DNA of 64,000 nucleotides from Anagrus nilaparvatae (GCA_022575985.1 JAKSXM010000206.1:930001-994000), one strand, 5' to 3'. Shown: positions 35,512 through 49,241, numbered from the stretch's first letter. Made by a program: numbers and translations. Notes: a model not told the origin generated them from the letters alone.

Positions 35512-36812
35512 AGATATAATGTATAATATGTATTTTTTTTAAACCCTTAGAATTTAAAAATCCAGAAATTTTTTCTATGTATAGTGATTTGTTTTTCTTT
35601 TTTTCTTGTTAAAAAGATTACATATAAATTATTATACATTTTGTACTTTTAAAATAAATTTTTTCCATTTTTATTCTGCAGCTGTGCACGAATAACCACT
35701 TTATATTATTAGAACCTAAAAACTACAAGGTCAACGTTTATATAAATACAGCAGTAAACGCGAGAAAAAATGATTTTTTCGACATTTCTTTTTCAAATTT
35801 GAAATGAAATAAGTTATTATTACATACATATTTTTCATTTTATATAGTTGTAAATTTTTTTAAATAATTCATATCTGGATTAACTGTATAGGATATTATT
35901 TTATATAACTTGTATATTTTTCTTTTAAGTATAAAAATTTTTTTCATCATTATATAAATTTTGCTATATAATAAACGAAACAATTTTAAATTTACATTTA
36001 AATTTTATTTTTCCATTTTTCAAGAATTCACCAATTTTTTTAAGATTTTGAAGTAATACATTTTTATTTCAGACACAAATAAATAAATATTCATATTTAA
36101 TAAGACCAAGAAAAAACATTTAATTCACGATTAATTTAAAAAACTTCAACAAAGATATATAATAGTAATGTGCACTTATTTTTTTTAACCTATAAATATT
36201 AAAGCAAATATTTACAAAAAAATTTTTTTTTTTAATTGCAACCACTAATATATATAGATAAATTACATATATTATATATTTTTTTAAAAATTATTCAACA
36301 ATTAATAATTAAAAAGTTTTTCACTCATATATATATTTTTTTTAAATTAAACATTCCCTAAAAAATAAACATTTTGTCACAGCCAATTCAAATCGTGACA
36401 TACCTTTTTTTTTTAAATATTTTAATAATGGGATACTTGCATTGACTTTTTAAAATATTTGTTTATCACGAATATTGAATTTGTTTTAAATTTTTTTACT
36501 TATAACTTTTATCGCATTCAAAAACATTCATTCTTTCACATATATATAAATCTTCTTTGAAAATTATATGCACCTTGCGTAAATTATTCATTACACAACG
36601 TACATGTTTTTACAATTACACAATTTTTTTTTAATAGAAACGAGTAATCTATAAACAAATACCAATTCTTTAAATCTAAACCTAATATTCTTATTTAGCC
36701 TTTTTGTTTTCATTAAAATATTAAAAATTTAATTGTATAAATTCATAAATTAGATTTTTTTTTTATTAGTCGATAATCGTTTTGTTTTTTTTATAAATTA
36801 AAAAAAAAGTTT
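35512..36812. other. 3' flanks of convergent gustatory receptor and MTMR genes
   Basis: AT-rich sequence, presumably the 3'UTRs of both genes. AATAAA on the plus strand near 35650 and its complement near 36764 are candidate poly(A) signals. No coding potential recognised. Confidence 0.6.
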
Positions 36813-39800
36813 TTAATTCGCGCTACTTGTTTCGATAATTTGCTGACCTTTGTGTTGAATTATATGAAATGGAGTTTCTTTGAATTCTTCACAATATAAC
36901 GATTTTTTAAATTTTTTACACATTATTGGATTTTGAAAATTTGAAGGTTCAATATTATCATTTAATTGATTGCGATTCGTACACTGACAAGGACTTGTAT
37001 GATGACGCAATCTTGAGTAACAGTCACTACATACCCTAACAGGATTGTATAATTGTTCACTTGGTAATGGAGTTGAATTTTCAGAACAATCGGCACAGAA
37101 TATCCTACCACAACATCTAAAAAAATAATGAAAATATTCATAAAGTTTTTCAATAAAGATCAAAAATATCTTCTAATAATATGCAGGCATAAAAATAAAC
37201 AAAATTAATCGATAATTTCATTAGTCAATATTTTGACAAACTGTAGCTTCAATTATTTCAGTGTCTGGTAAATTTTAAAAACGTGAATATATTTGTCACA
37301 GGGCCTTTAGCTCATATAATCTTTGGCATACATTTTTAAGAATGTTATTTTAAAAATTACCTGCAATGATGTTTTCTCCTTCCAAGCCAAAATTCTGTGT
37401 TACAACCCATACACCTATTCACTGCATGATCAGGAACCCAAAGTGTTGGTGCTGGACCAAGTTCTTCTACATTTTCCCATGACATATCAGAAGGTAAAGA
37501 TTCACCATGATCACCAGTACTTTCTATTGAATCAGGTAATGAACCCTAAAAAAACATTATTCACAAACAAGAATTATATTAATAATGTCTTAAATAATGT
37601 AAATTATAAAAACTTACAATTTCATCAACTCGATCATTATCTGCATTATGATTACAAACTTGTTTAATCAAAGCCAATCTAGTTGTATGTAATTCTTTTC
37701 TTAAAGCCTCTTCCTTTATCTAAAAGAAATATAATTTTTAATTTATTATATCCAACTGTAACATAAATGTAAACATTTTTTTTAATGCCAAATAACTATA
37801 TGACGGTTTTTTTTAGCTGAATTTGATTTCTCCAGGAAAGTAATACATTAAAAAGTAACGAACGCAGATTAATTTTATCATAACTTGTCTCAAGATTTAC
37901 CAAATAAAATAATAAATTTATAAAAAATATATTCTCAGACAAATTTTAATTAATCTCTATATATCTACATGATTTTCACCTTAGGTTTATTCTATATTAA
38001 GGCATTTATTTTAATCTAATTTTTATTTTAGTAAATTAACAAAAAAATTTTCTGTAGCATATGTATTTAAAGTGTCACAAACGTCCGCTATCCTTTTGCT
38101 TAACTATAAACTTTGAGTATTAACATATGGCTTAAAATTTGAATTTAAAGTTTTCTGTAGGATGCATATGACATATTTAGGTCCAAAAATTTCATTTTTT
38201 TTTAGCGAAACAAATTTTTATGCAGTCCTCCTTAGGGTATCGTCGTATTCAAGGCTGTCCCTAGATTTTAGCTATTTTTAACCATTTAACTATCCACCAT
38301 TTTGATAGTACACAGTCCATATTTATGCACTTTAAAGCTCTACCTTAATTTTTTTTTACCTATAACTGCTCATATATGAACTGTGGAAAACTTAAAGTTT
38401 TTATAATAAAAGGTTTTTATTATATATTATTATAATTTTATCAACGAAAATTTTCAATTTTTAAAATGCTCATACAAAATAAAACTGTCACGAATGTCCA
38501 GGTCATTTCCTCAAAGTATATGCAATATTTTACTTAATCTTGTTCAGTAACGAGTTTTGATGAAAAATAAGGTAGGCTAAGAATGAGAAAATTTGGTGGC
38601 TTCAATCAAGAGCTATATATAAATATTAGACTGATTATGTCACAAACGTCCTTGTCACAAATGTCGGCAAAAATAAAAAATCCCATAAGAATATAACACG
38701 TAGAATTTATACTTCAAAAACCAATCATTGTTTTCTCTTATAAAAAAAATAATTATTACCTTTTGCTCTACAATTATTTGTTGTATTCTCATTTGTACAT
38801 CACAATGAATAACTGGCAAACCATCAACATCATGCAATTTGTCAAAATTATCTATGGCAATGTCATGATGTATTGGTGAGGCTGGAAATATACTGCTAGG
38901 AGTCCTTGATACTATTGGTATACTTTTTTCGCTTTCATCACTGCTTTCAGTTGTTAAATGATTATCAGATAAATTATTACGATTATTTGCTTCTGGGGCT
39001 TCAGTTACTTGAGGAATTAAATCTTGAATATGATTTTCATGTGACCTAAAAATATGAAATGTTTTTGATTAAACTTTTCTGTTTCTCATATACTTTGATA
39101 AATTAAAATAGTATCATACATTAGTATTTCACTTTTAATACTGGAATTCGTAACTAAATCACCATTAGGTATAAGTGTATCGGTAGAACTATCTACCGAT
39201 GGATTAATAGGAGAGTCACTTAAAGTTTCTTTTAAATTACACAATTTTTTATTTTCTGCATCATCAGTCTCTTTTGTAGTATTGTTAATGTTTAAACAAT
39301 TATTGCTTTTATTTAAGTTAGTTCCAAGTGAATGCGTTTCATTTTCTAATGATAAAGATTCGAATTTCCTTTAAAAAAAATTTTTTTTAATTTAATTTTT
39401 TATATTAATTAATTTATTTAAAGGCTAATTTTAAATTACTTTTCAACAGGTAAACTTGGATCACTTAATCTTCTGTGAAGGTGGATAGAATGATCTTGAG
39501 CTTGAATAAGATCATCATATGATCTAGTTTTTGTCATTTGACCTTTTGGTTCTTCATTATCACTAGATTCTATGCCTATAACTGATCTTCCCAATTTAGC
39601 ATCGCTAACTCCCAAAGAAGTTTCCATAGATCCCAAATATACTGCTGTCCATAACTTTAAATCCCTCACGTTACAATTAGGCCATAATACCTAATCAATA
39701 AAAAAATGTTAAGTTTAAAAAAAAATTAATTTTCTTGCCATTGACAAAGAAAAATCGTATACAACCCTTGTCCACAAATAAAGAATGGCCCCATTCGCAT

Positions 39801-41851
39801 GTAAATTACCATCCGAGGCGAAGCCGATTCTTTACATTTCTGGACACGGGCTCATAATATACTATTTTTTAATTAATATATGTTATAAACACACTTGATT
39901 TTTTAAAGGTGAGTACAGATGATTAACAAATGTTGTTGAATTAAGAAACCTCCACACAGAAAATGTTCTGTCATGAATTTTTTGTTGTAATCTATCATGT
40001 CTATTATTACACAGAAATGTTCCAAATAATTGTGAATATGTATGTTGGGCTAATTTAACAAGATAGGCAGACGAAAATTGAAAACTGCATTTAAATTGTT
40101 TTGTAAGCTGATGCACACAATCCAACCATTGCAAGAATACTGGACATCTTTCATTTGGATCATCACATCCACCATAATGGCCGCATCTATCAGCAAATTT
40201 ATGACCAAAATCTAACCACTCTCTCTCGCATAAAATTTGAAATCCCTGAATGTTAAAAAAAATTAATATTTATGTAATAATTTAGCATTAAATGCGTAAA
40301 AATCACTATTACCTCCATTGTTCTATAATATGGATCGAGTAAAATCTGTGCAAGAGCAACTATTTGTGGTGTTCTGTCCCATCCATCACTACAATGGACT
40401 AGGACAGGTCTTTTATCTCTCTCGATTGCTGAAGCAACTGTTACAGCTGCTCGAAGTAATCCAGACATATGTTGCAACCATCGAGTTCCTTCCAATAAAC
40501 TTAACCAACTGTAGTATAAAAAAATCAGTCCAATTAAAAATAAATATTTATACCATATGAAATATTTTATATGAATAAAAATTTTTAATACATAATTATC
40601 TGTAGCAATAACAAATATTTTTAAAATAAATAAACTCAAATTTTTTTTATAATTTACATTCCTCTATTGAAGAAATTCTTTAATTAGTACTAATTATAAA
40701 TAGTAATTTAAAATTTACATACTTTAATTGGTCAGAGTCTGATGCACATAATTGTCTTACAGCATGAAAACTTTTTCTAATAGAATGAATATTTGGTAGA
40801 TTCATAAACTGAATTTCACAGTTAGGATAATACTCTGGACATTCGCAACCACCTCCCCTCGCTCGATTGGCTACAGCAGTTGTATAAGATCTTGCATCTA
40901 CTATAAGAACTTTCTGCAAATAATTAAAAGTATGTTGAAAAGCTAACACAAGTTTTTATATAATTTATTTATTACTTTTGATGTTAAAGGTGCAATAGGT
41001 TCAGAATCTCTAGGTTCTGAAGAATCTGGTGTGTCAATCATTGTTGATTCACCTCTGTCATAGGAACATGCATCCGATAAAGCTTTTAAAAAATCTTCAT
41101 CTTCTTTACTTCGCCAACCAAGCCATCCAACTTCTGGTTGACTACTACGAGCTATGACAGCTCCATTGGTAACATGCCTCCATACAACTGCTGGAATCCT
41201 TTGGGAACTCCTAAATTTAGCAATTACTTGTAATACTTCATCTGTTATACATGCAGGAACAAGAAATTGAGGTGGATACGATGGGCACATTTGGTAATCT
41301 TTATTAATTTGACTAATTCGCCAAGATCCATGCAAATTAAATTTTAATCTTTCAACTTCTGCACTAAAACCTGTTAAATAAGAATTATTATCTTTTCCTA
41401 ATCGAGTATAATCTTTCCCTTCTTCTATGGACCATGCATAATATGCAAAAGCAAACATATCCTCGATACTTCGTCTGGGATATGTAACTTTGTGTAGTCG
41501 TTTAAACCATTCTAAACAATGTTCATTTGTGGAAAAAGCACAGCTAATAGATCTAGCATCTTTACAACCAATGTGTAAGTAAAAAATTTCCTTAACTTCT
41601 AATTGTTCAATTAATCCAAGTGGTATATTATAACAACTTTGATCAATTTGAACATATAGTCTATAATTTGAAAGGGCTAATACTCCATCAGCTGTTCTCC
41701 CAAGCGCAACAACTGATTCTGCGCTTAAAGGAACAAATGGTATTGTTAAACTTGTATCTTCACAATCAAAATGTGTTGGTTTTGGAAATAATTCTGATGC
41801 CTTTAAATGGCATATAGACTGCAAACTTGTTGGTTCTTCTGAACTTTCCAT
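36813..41851 (-). CDS. Myotubularin-related lipid phosphatase MTMR3/MTMR4 with FYVE finger (complete)
   Basis: Ten coding exons in transcript order: 40976-41851, 40723-40913, 40313-40508, 39895-40245, 39440-39690, 39120-39368, 38760-39045, 37618-37719, 37361-37545 and 36813-37116, giving 996 aa. The enzyme removes the 3-phosphate from PI3P and PI(3,5)P2 on endosomes and autophagic membranes. Domains in order: PH-GRAM (about 30-125); the myotubularin phosphatase domain with active-site loop HCSDGWDRT (catalytic Cys about 395, Arg about 401), so this is an active rather than dead member; a Ser/Asp-rich variable linker; a short helical segment (IKEEALRKELHTTRLALIKQ); and a C-terminal FYVE zinc finger (WVPDHAVNRCMGC... 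RRKHHCRCCGRIFC, about 870-935) that binds PI3P. Architecture and length match MTMR3/4 and the single fly homologue. The start ATG lies 2 bp inside an exon that follows acceptor AAATAG, so the 5'UTR is split; a matching donor is at 42329-42330. Introns hold repeats but no other genes. Confidence 0.95.
37720..38759. repeat. MTMR intron with repeated GTCACAAACGTCC motif
   Basis: GTCACAAACGTCC occurs near 38076 and 38639, with variants near 38488 (GTCACGAATGTCC) and 38655 (GTCACAAATGTCGG). All are in the same orientation. This is probably a decayed transposon within the intron. Confidence 0.5.
39766..39851. repeat. Short inverted-repeat element (MITE-like), copy 2
   Basis: CTTGTCCACAAATAAAGAAT at the left faces ATTCTTTACATTTCTGGACA at the right, ~85 bp in total with a GC-richer centre. 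It sits in an MTMR intron and is related to the element at 4658-4719. Confidence 0.65.
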
Positions 41852-42330
41852 TGCTATTTAACAAAAAAAAACTAATTTAATTTTTACAAACATTATCATA
41901 TCAGAATTTAATAATATAATTCCTTGTTTTTATTAAAAATAATTAACGAATTATATTAATCAATATTTTCAATGATTGATTAACATTTAACGCAAGAAGA
42001 GAAATTCAATACTAATCAATATAAGATTTCATCATCTTGCAAAGGAATATGGTGCAGCAAAATCACACATCATTGAACCTAATATATTATATATAAATAT
42101 AAATATGTGCAAATATATATTTTATGCATATAAATATTAATATAGTATATTAAAGGAATACTATGATGTATTTATAAAACCGATATGATAGAGTAATGGA
42201 ATATTTTATCTCATTACATAAAAGAATATTTTCTGTGCATATACAAATTTTTTATAAGCTATTTAGCAGCTGTTTTAATTTAACAATATAATAAGTGCAT
42301 CTTTATGATAAGATATATAATTTAACTCAC

Positions 42331-42420
42331 CTGTTTTAATATAGATTTCAAACAGACAGTAAGTCTAGACTTCCAGGGTCCAAATGAAGAAAAAAGAATT
42401 ATCAGGTTTCAAAACCTTAA
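42331..42420 (-). other. Probable 5'UTR exon of the MTMR gene (upstream limit unknown)
   Basis: On the minus strand AAAACAG|GTGAGT is a strong donor at 42331/42330. It pairs with the acceptor (ATAG) just before the start codon at 41854, giving a 477-bp 5'UTR intron. The 5' end of the exon is not defined by sequence; 42420 is a nominal limit. Confidence 0.55.
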
Positions 42421-44844
42421 ATCACAAAATAATACAATGCTTTATTAACATTTTTTTTTTACATAACAAAAAAAATGCATTTTTTAAAGGACGCTTATTC
42501 AATATGAGAATATCTGTACTCAAGTTACAATAATTTTTTTTTTTATAAAAAAAAAAAGAAAATGCACGTACACACAACTATGCATGATCGAATTTTCGCA
42601 ACACAAGGTGTCGCTCACCTCAAAGGAATTAATACTTCGCTATGTCTTATTGCATTTTTTTTTTTTTTTTTATATATAAAACGGATTAAAGTAGGTATTC
42701 TAAATGCATTTTGAAGAATTCGATTCGATTGTTATAAATTTACGCAGAAAAGCATTAAGTATCTGATAAAATCAATCACTAATTCACTATAGCTTTTATG
42801 TTGTAAATTGCAAATGTATGGATATTTTCGTCATAAGAAATGCAAAATATTATCTTTAACTGTTAAAATTTAAAGCTTAATAACTTATTTTCATAAATTT
42901 TTTATTTATTTACCTATAATTCACGAGCACAAACAAAAACAAAAAAAAATGTCGAATCATTTCTACCCACGTTTTTCTATGTATCTGTGGGTAGCATTGA
43001 ATTTTTTTTTAAACAAATGACGTAGTAGTTATCTTTTCTTTAATATTTTCTGGCCAAATCCATAACAATAAATTTAATAAAAAAAAAGGCGCTGCGCTGA
43101 ATGGCTCTTCTCTTTTGGGTGGCTTTCCCCTTGACTTCTTTTCTCGACTAAATAATAAACGTACGCTATAAAAGATTATTTTTTTTATATACACAATACC
43201 ACCTGATACGAGTTGTGTATAAAATCTTTATCAGAAAGGCACGTATTATTTGAGAAAGCACCTCACTAAAATAAATGCCTAATCACACTTGGGAAAAACC
43301 AATTAACTGTTTTCTCATATTTGGAAAAGATCATAAAACTTCTATACACACGCACTTTCATTTAATAATTATGTTTTTCCGTATTCGGCTATACAAACTT
43401 TTAAAACTTTTATTTTTAATAAACTTGTTATTTTATTACTATTTTGAGAAGACATATTAAAACACTGCGGTTTAATTAAAATTTTATCATTTTATTGATA
43501 TTTATTATTCTTTGGATTTGCCCTTTAACGAGTATACTACTAAGAAATACCACAAGTTTTCTGAATTATGTATACAATTTAACATTTTTTTTAATACACA
43601 CAAACTTTATTATATTTCATTCCATTGACTTGCATATGTTTATGATACTGTTAATGCATTAAAGAGCGCAGGGACGAGCCTCCTTTTTTTTATTTCCCTT
43701 CCCTCCCTCTCTCTCGCTCTTCCACAAATACTAATAATCTACTCTTTCGATTTCAGGAGATTTTTTATTTATCGTACGATCTTTTATCTCTGTCATATTA
43801 CTATACTAATAATTTATATTTATCTGTTTTTAATGTACATTTAAATATAATCAAACGTTTATAATTAAAATATGTATTTGTTTTTTTTTTATAAACGTTA
43901 ATTAATTTTATTGTATAAAAAAAAAATAAAAACAATTATTTGTTTTTAAATAATCATAAATACTAACACATGTTTACATTTATAAATTTCAAAGGAGTGT
44001 CTCCTATATATATACATGTTAAATACACATATAGTCACGTCTCCGTCATTAGCGGAAGTAGAGGAAGGGTTATGCAAAAATTTGTTCCTTTCTATTCTAT
44101 TAATATTATTAGATAATGCAATTAAAAAAAAATTTTTTTATTATAATCACCTTTTTGTATTTTGTTATTTGTTTCAAACACATATTATTAATTTCTGATT
44201 TTTTTGCAGAAAAATTAAATTTTATTTTGCAAGATGTGTCATTCACATGTATACATACATTATATTGTTTATCTACAGGGGCGGTCGCCCCGGGACGCAA
44301 GTGCCCGCGTGACCCTAGATATACGCCGATTTTCCTCTATCTCTCTCTAATATTATAATATACATCGAAAGTCGAAATCGAATTTTTCATAGTTCGATTT
44401 TTGTATCGAATTTTTTGTCGTTCGATAGTTCGATTTTATTTGATGAAATTGTTTCGATTTAGTTATTATATTATTGTATATATAGTTAAGTTATAATGGA
44501 TAATTAATATGTTTTCCTTTTTCATTATTATACAAAATAAAATTATATGCCTTTTTTCCTTTTTATTATCGTATTTTAATTTAATTAAACTAAACTCCGA
44601 AAGTCCGAAATGGAAATTCATTCGTCCAGTCACGGGCCGTCACGGTGTATTATATTAAGATAGAAAACTAACCTAATGAAACCCCAGTGCTTATTGTTTA
44701 TATGATTCATAAAAATAAAAAAATGTTTGATGATTTAATTTTTTTACAATGGATTATTTAGTGTAAATTAAATTTAGGTATTAATATTTTGATATTTCCT
44801 AATTAAAAAAAAAGTTATGTAAAAATATATTGTTTAAATATATA
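42421..44844. other. Repeat-poor AT-rich intergenic region
   Basis: No coding exon recognised. Notable are a pyrimidine-rich tract at 43680-43730, a GC-richer fragment GCGGTCGCCCCGGGACGCAA (44280-44320) that looks like a transposon remnant, and short TTCGATTTT repeats at 44365-44460. The MTMR promoter must be at the left side. Confidence 0.5.
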
Positions 44845-46250
44845 TAGTGAAGTGACTAAAAGTTGTATCTGATTATGTATCTGATGTGTGTATTCTATGA
44901 TTTTCAAAATTTGAAAATATTTATTTTTTAAAATGTATTTAAAAATTTGTTTTATTTGCTACACTTTACCAAGTTAAGATTTTACCAAGTTTGCTACACT
45001 ATACTAAGATTCTAATGATGAGTTCGAGGATGTGTTACTAGAACTTAAACTAGTCCTTAGTTTTTATTTTCTACAGTTTATTACTTTAGTAGAAAAAAAT
45101 TTTGTTTCAAAAACACTACTGATATTATAAGACTGAAGAAAATGAATACTCTATAATATTTTAAGAACCAAATAAAAAAAAAAGCTTTCAATTTTCTCAA
45201 ATGATTATTATAATGGCTATGAAGAAGAAAAAGTAGTCCTTGTTTTTCTACCCGCTACAGTTAAATACTTCTAAAATTTTCAAGCTTTTATCTCATTAAG
45301 TTATTATAATTATTACATTTCATTTTTTTCACTTTCTCTGTATCGTTAGGTAAGAATGTTATTAAAATAGAATTTTTTTCTTGTGAATTTATAAATTGGA
45401 GCAGACAAAATATTAGGACTAGATTTACTTCTTGCAAGTCATCATTAGAATCTTTTGAGAAAATTTCAAGCTTTTATCTCATTTGGTTATTAAAATATTG
45501 GAGATTTCATTTTCTTTGCTTTCTCTATATCGGTAGGTAAGAAATTCTTTTAAAACAGAACTTTTTTCTGTTGAAATTATAAACTGAATCAGATAAAATA
45601 TGAGGACTAGATTTACTTCTTGCAAGTCATCATTAGAATCTTTTGAGAAAATTTCAAGCTTTTATCTCATTTGGTTAGATTTCATTTTCTCTATATCGGT
45701 AGATAACAAATGTTTTTATATCATTATTTTTTGCTGGAAAAATTTTTAAATGGAGTAGATAAAAAATGTGGACTAGTTTTACTTCTTGTAAGCCATCATT
45801 AGTACCTTTGGTTATTAATATTAGAGATTCCAAGAATTTTCCTTCGTTATAAACTTTTTATACCGGTACAAGAGATGTAATAATTTAAGTATATTGAAAT
45901 TTAAACAATAATTCAAATAAAAACTTTTAAGACAATATAAGAGGGTAATATTTTACAAGGCTTAAAATAGAAAATAAATAATACATTTTATGGTTAAAAA
46001 TATTTTATTCAATTAAATTTCATTATTTTTGATAATGAAATTTTTTCAAATGATTCAATGTATATTTACTTCTCAGGCTATTTTACTGTATTTTAGAGAT
46101 AAAATATTTGTTTGTTTTGGTAAAGTATATAGCAAATAAAAAATTTTTTAAATAGTTTTTAACAATAAATTTTTTCAATATTAAAATATCAACAAAAAGG
46201 CATATTTGTTAGAAGACACACATCAGACGCAACTTTTAGTCACTTCTCTA
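44845..46250. mobile_element. ~1.4 kb non-autonomous DNA transposon with TIRs
   Basis: The left end TAGTGAAGTGACTAAAAGTT and the right end, read on the other strand, TAGAGAAGTGACTAAAAGTT match over ~23 bp. After a 13-bp insertion in the left copy they continue (TCTGATGTGTGT). The interior has no ORF of note and contains the ~187-bp tandem repeat. A TA dinucleotide at each end is consistent with TA target duplication but is weak evidence in this AT-rich DNA. Confidence 0.7.
45230..45850. repeat. ~187-bp tandem repeat inside the TIR element
   Basis: TTTCAAGCTTTTATCTCATT begins near 45278, 45464 and 45652. The units carry TTTACTTCTTGCAAGTCATC and TCTATATCGGTAGGTAAGAA. Units shorten and decay to the right. 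Confidence 0.8.
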
Positions 46251-46581
46251 TTTTTTAAATAAAATATCTGAAAATATTAATAAATTTAATTTAAATTAAA
46301 TAATTCAATGTGTTCATCAAAATTAAATTAATCATTTTTTTTACAGCCCGGACACACTACTATTTAAAATTAAAATTAAAAATTAAAAAAAATCCGTGAA
46401 AGGGGAAGCTACGATTTTAAAATTTATTTATTTATTTATTGAGAGTCATTAACAATTTAGGTATGCTTAAGCGAAATAATAAGATCTTCTTAAAAAATTT
46501 TTTTTGCTAAAAACTTTTCAAAAATTATAATAAAATTTTTTTTATTTTATTGAAATATACTTATGTGAAATGAATGAGATC

Positions 46582-47430
46582 TCCCAAAAAAACATTTACA
46601 TGTAAAGTTACGCAAGTGCCTTTAAGTTTTGTCACTGCGCTTATTTATTTTATCTAGTATTTTATTAGGTAAACATTCTATTATCACTATTATTAAACAC
46701 TGCGAAAGTTTTGAGATCTCAAACAAAACTTTACGCAAGTTATGTGGGCTGATTAATAAAGAAAAAAAAATAATATTACTTATTAAGTAATTGATTTATT
46801 GTAGATATAATATATGGAATTTAAAGTACCGGATTAAATATTCTATTATCACCAATTTTTAACACTACAAAAGTTTTGAGATCTAAAACAAAACTTCACG
46901 CAAGTTATGGAGGCTGATTAATAAAAAACAAAAAATATTAATTATAAAATTTTAAGATCTCATAAAAAAAAAAAAAAAATTCACTTGCCAGGTCTACATA
47001 AATAGCCGCTTCCAATTATACCTGGCAAGTGAATTTTTTTTTTTTTTTATGAGATCTTAAAATTTTATAATTAATATTTTTTGTTTTTTATTAATCAGCC
47101 TCCATAACTTGCGTGAAGTTTTGTTTTAGATCTCAAAACTTTTGTAGTGTTAAAAATTGGTGATAATAGAATATTTAATCCGGTACTTTAAATTCCATAT
47201 ATTATATCTACAATAAATCAATTACTTAATAAGTAATATTATTTTTTTTTCTTTATTAATCAGCCCACATAACTTGCGTAAAGTTTTGTTTGAGATCTCA
47301 AAACTTTCGCAGTGTTTAATAATAGTGATAATAGAATGTTTACCTAATAAAATACTAGATAAAATAAATAAGCGCAGTGACAAAACTTAAAGGCACTTGC
47401 GTAACTTTACATGTAAATGTTTTTTTGGGA
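46582..47430. repeat. Near-perfect 0.85 kb palindrome (foldback element)
   Basis: The left arm 46582-46993 is the reverse complement of 47020-47430 with at most a base or two of difference. The loop is only ~26 bases (46994-47019). Each arm repeats AAGTTTTGAGATCT...AAAACTT...CGCAAGTTATG twice. There is no coding frame. The short loop and near identity mean a very recent inverted duplication, gene conversion between arms, or an assembly artefact. Confidence 0.9.
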
Positions 47431-48140
47431 TGTATACATACACTAAAATTTTATTATAGCTTATAAAAATGTGTTGCATCTGAAAGATCGAGTATACGGC
47501 CTTGAGAAAAAAAAGATGCGCGCCGTATGTGGTCGCGAAAAATGCAGTTGCGCAGACGACGCAAAGTGAAAATTTTTCTTATTTTTACAATCTTGCATGC
47601 ATTCTTATGCACTTTTCTATAGTCTAAAACTATGTATTTTTTTTTATCTTTTAAAAGTTTTTTTATCACTATTTTTTCTTTATCTTTTCGCGAAAATTTA
47701 TTGTTGCTCTATTAATGCGTTTAAATTTTATAATTTTTTCACAATACATTTTTTAAATAAATAAACTTTAAAATTGTTGTTTCAATGACGTTGCCAAAAT
47801 TATTATTTTAATACTCGAGAAACTTTTTGGAGTCACACTAAAAGATAATGATTACAAGCGACTACCATTATGTTTACTACAATACGTGTTGTTGTTATTG
47901 TTATTTGATTCTGGAGGGGTGCGCGCGTTGCTATATTTTCGCGAGTTAAATAAAGTCAATCTTTTTTTTAACTTTAAAGTTATGTTAATTGTCGGATAAA
48001 AAATAATTCATTAGTATTAGAATTTACAATGAAAAATTAAAAAGAAAAAAAAATTAAAATTGACTGATTTCATAAGCACAGGATTGTAAAAATTAAATAA
48101 TTATAATTTTTTTAAGTTTTACTCGAGTTTAGTGAATAGA
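47431..48140. other. Intergenic, nothing recognised
   Basis: An open frame on the minus strand at 47454-47669 has no recognisable motif. A GC-richer patch near 47915-47945 (GGTGCGCGCG) is not part of any feature that I can name. Confidence 0.4.
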
Positions 48141-48785
48141 AAAATAAAAATAATTTGACCTTTTATCGAGTACAATTTAAATTATTTATTTATTGACGTT
48201 TCTACCCCTAGTTCGGGGTCCTTTTCAAAATCTATACAGAAATTTTTAATTAGTAATATTACACAAAGTATATAAAAATATTTGACAATTTTAAATTCTT
48301 ACATTTTAAATTATTATTACATGAATATTAGGATGTAAAGGGTCCAGTCATTATATAAAATTTTAATATTTCTGATTAAAAAATCTGTAAAAAAAAAATA
48401 TATAAAGAAATTAACCTAATTTGTACATAGATGATCAATTGTGAATTAATTATGGATATTTACCGTATGTCATTGTTTAAGATTAAAAATATATATATAC
48501 ATAATATCACAGAAAGTTATTTTTAAAATTGTTTAATATATTAATTAAAATTAATTGGTCTTAATAAGCTATTATCACAGAGTTTTAATTGTTTGTAGAT
48601 TAACAGTTAAGTTTATAAAAATTTTAAATTGTGTATATGTAGTAGTAATGCTTGTATTGGTGAAGTAAATAATCAATAATTCATATTACTAACGACATCT
48701 ATGAGATATTGATCGACGGAGTATGGATATATATATAGGTAATCAATAAGCATACGGACGTCAAAGTCGCGTCGTCATGGCAACA

Positions 48786-49241
48786 CTATGTAAACAATAA
48801 ATGCTTGCTTTTTTTCATTTTATGAGTTATAGAAAGATATGGTTTGAACAATCCTTTAGAATCTTCTTGTAGGTTGATAGACTTTTTTTGAGTATTGATG
48901 TGAAGGACCTCAGAAGTGCTGCGTTTGTGATATGAAGGTTCTTTGTCTAAAATGTGATAATTTTCCCACTTAAAGTTATGTTTAGTATCTATATAATGCT
49001 GAGTAATAGGTGGTATATTGTCTTTCTTCTGAGTGTTGTTATCATTATTGTCAAAGGTATTTTTTGATGGTTCAACCTTCTTGTTTATGTGGCTTCTGAG
49101 AACCCTATGACTACCAGTTTGTTGTTTTTCTTTTTCTTTGGCTAAAGCTAATTCTTTTTTAATAGCATTATATAGCATTATATAGATACTAAACAGCATT
49201 ATATAGATACTAAACATAACTTTAAGTGGGAAAATTATCAC
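48786..49241 (-). pseudogene. Penelope-like element ORF, C-terminal fragment (longer copy)
   Basis: Open frame of 151 codons; the first ~25 residues are simple repeat-encoded. It then runs from a basic linker (HRVLRSHINKK) into the GIY-YIG C-terminal pattern: HYIDTKHNFKWENYHILDKE, Tyr-His-Lys-Arg, and INLQEDSKGL. The reverse transcriptase and the catalytic GIY and YIG motifs are missing, so this is a 5'-truncated, dead fragment. The second copy on the plus strand (49214-49408) holds only the last ~64 residues. Confidence 0.7.

Noticed and set aside
40658..40677. 20-bp candidate MTMR exon
   Set aside because: It is flanked by splice-like sites, but skipping it joins DQL-NWLSLLEG in frame, exactly as in other myotubularins; including it breaks the frame.
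47454..47669. 71-codon minus-strand open frame
   Set aside because: Basic composition but no recognisable motif, no intron structure, and isolated between repeats.
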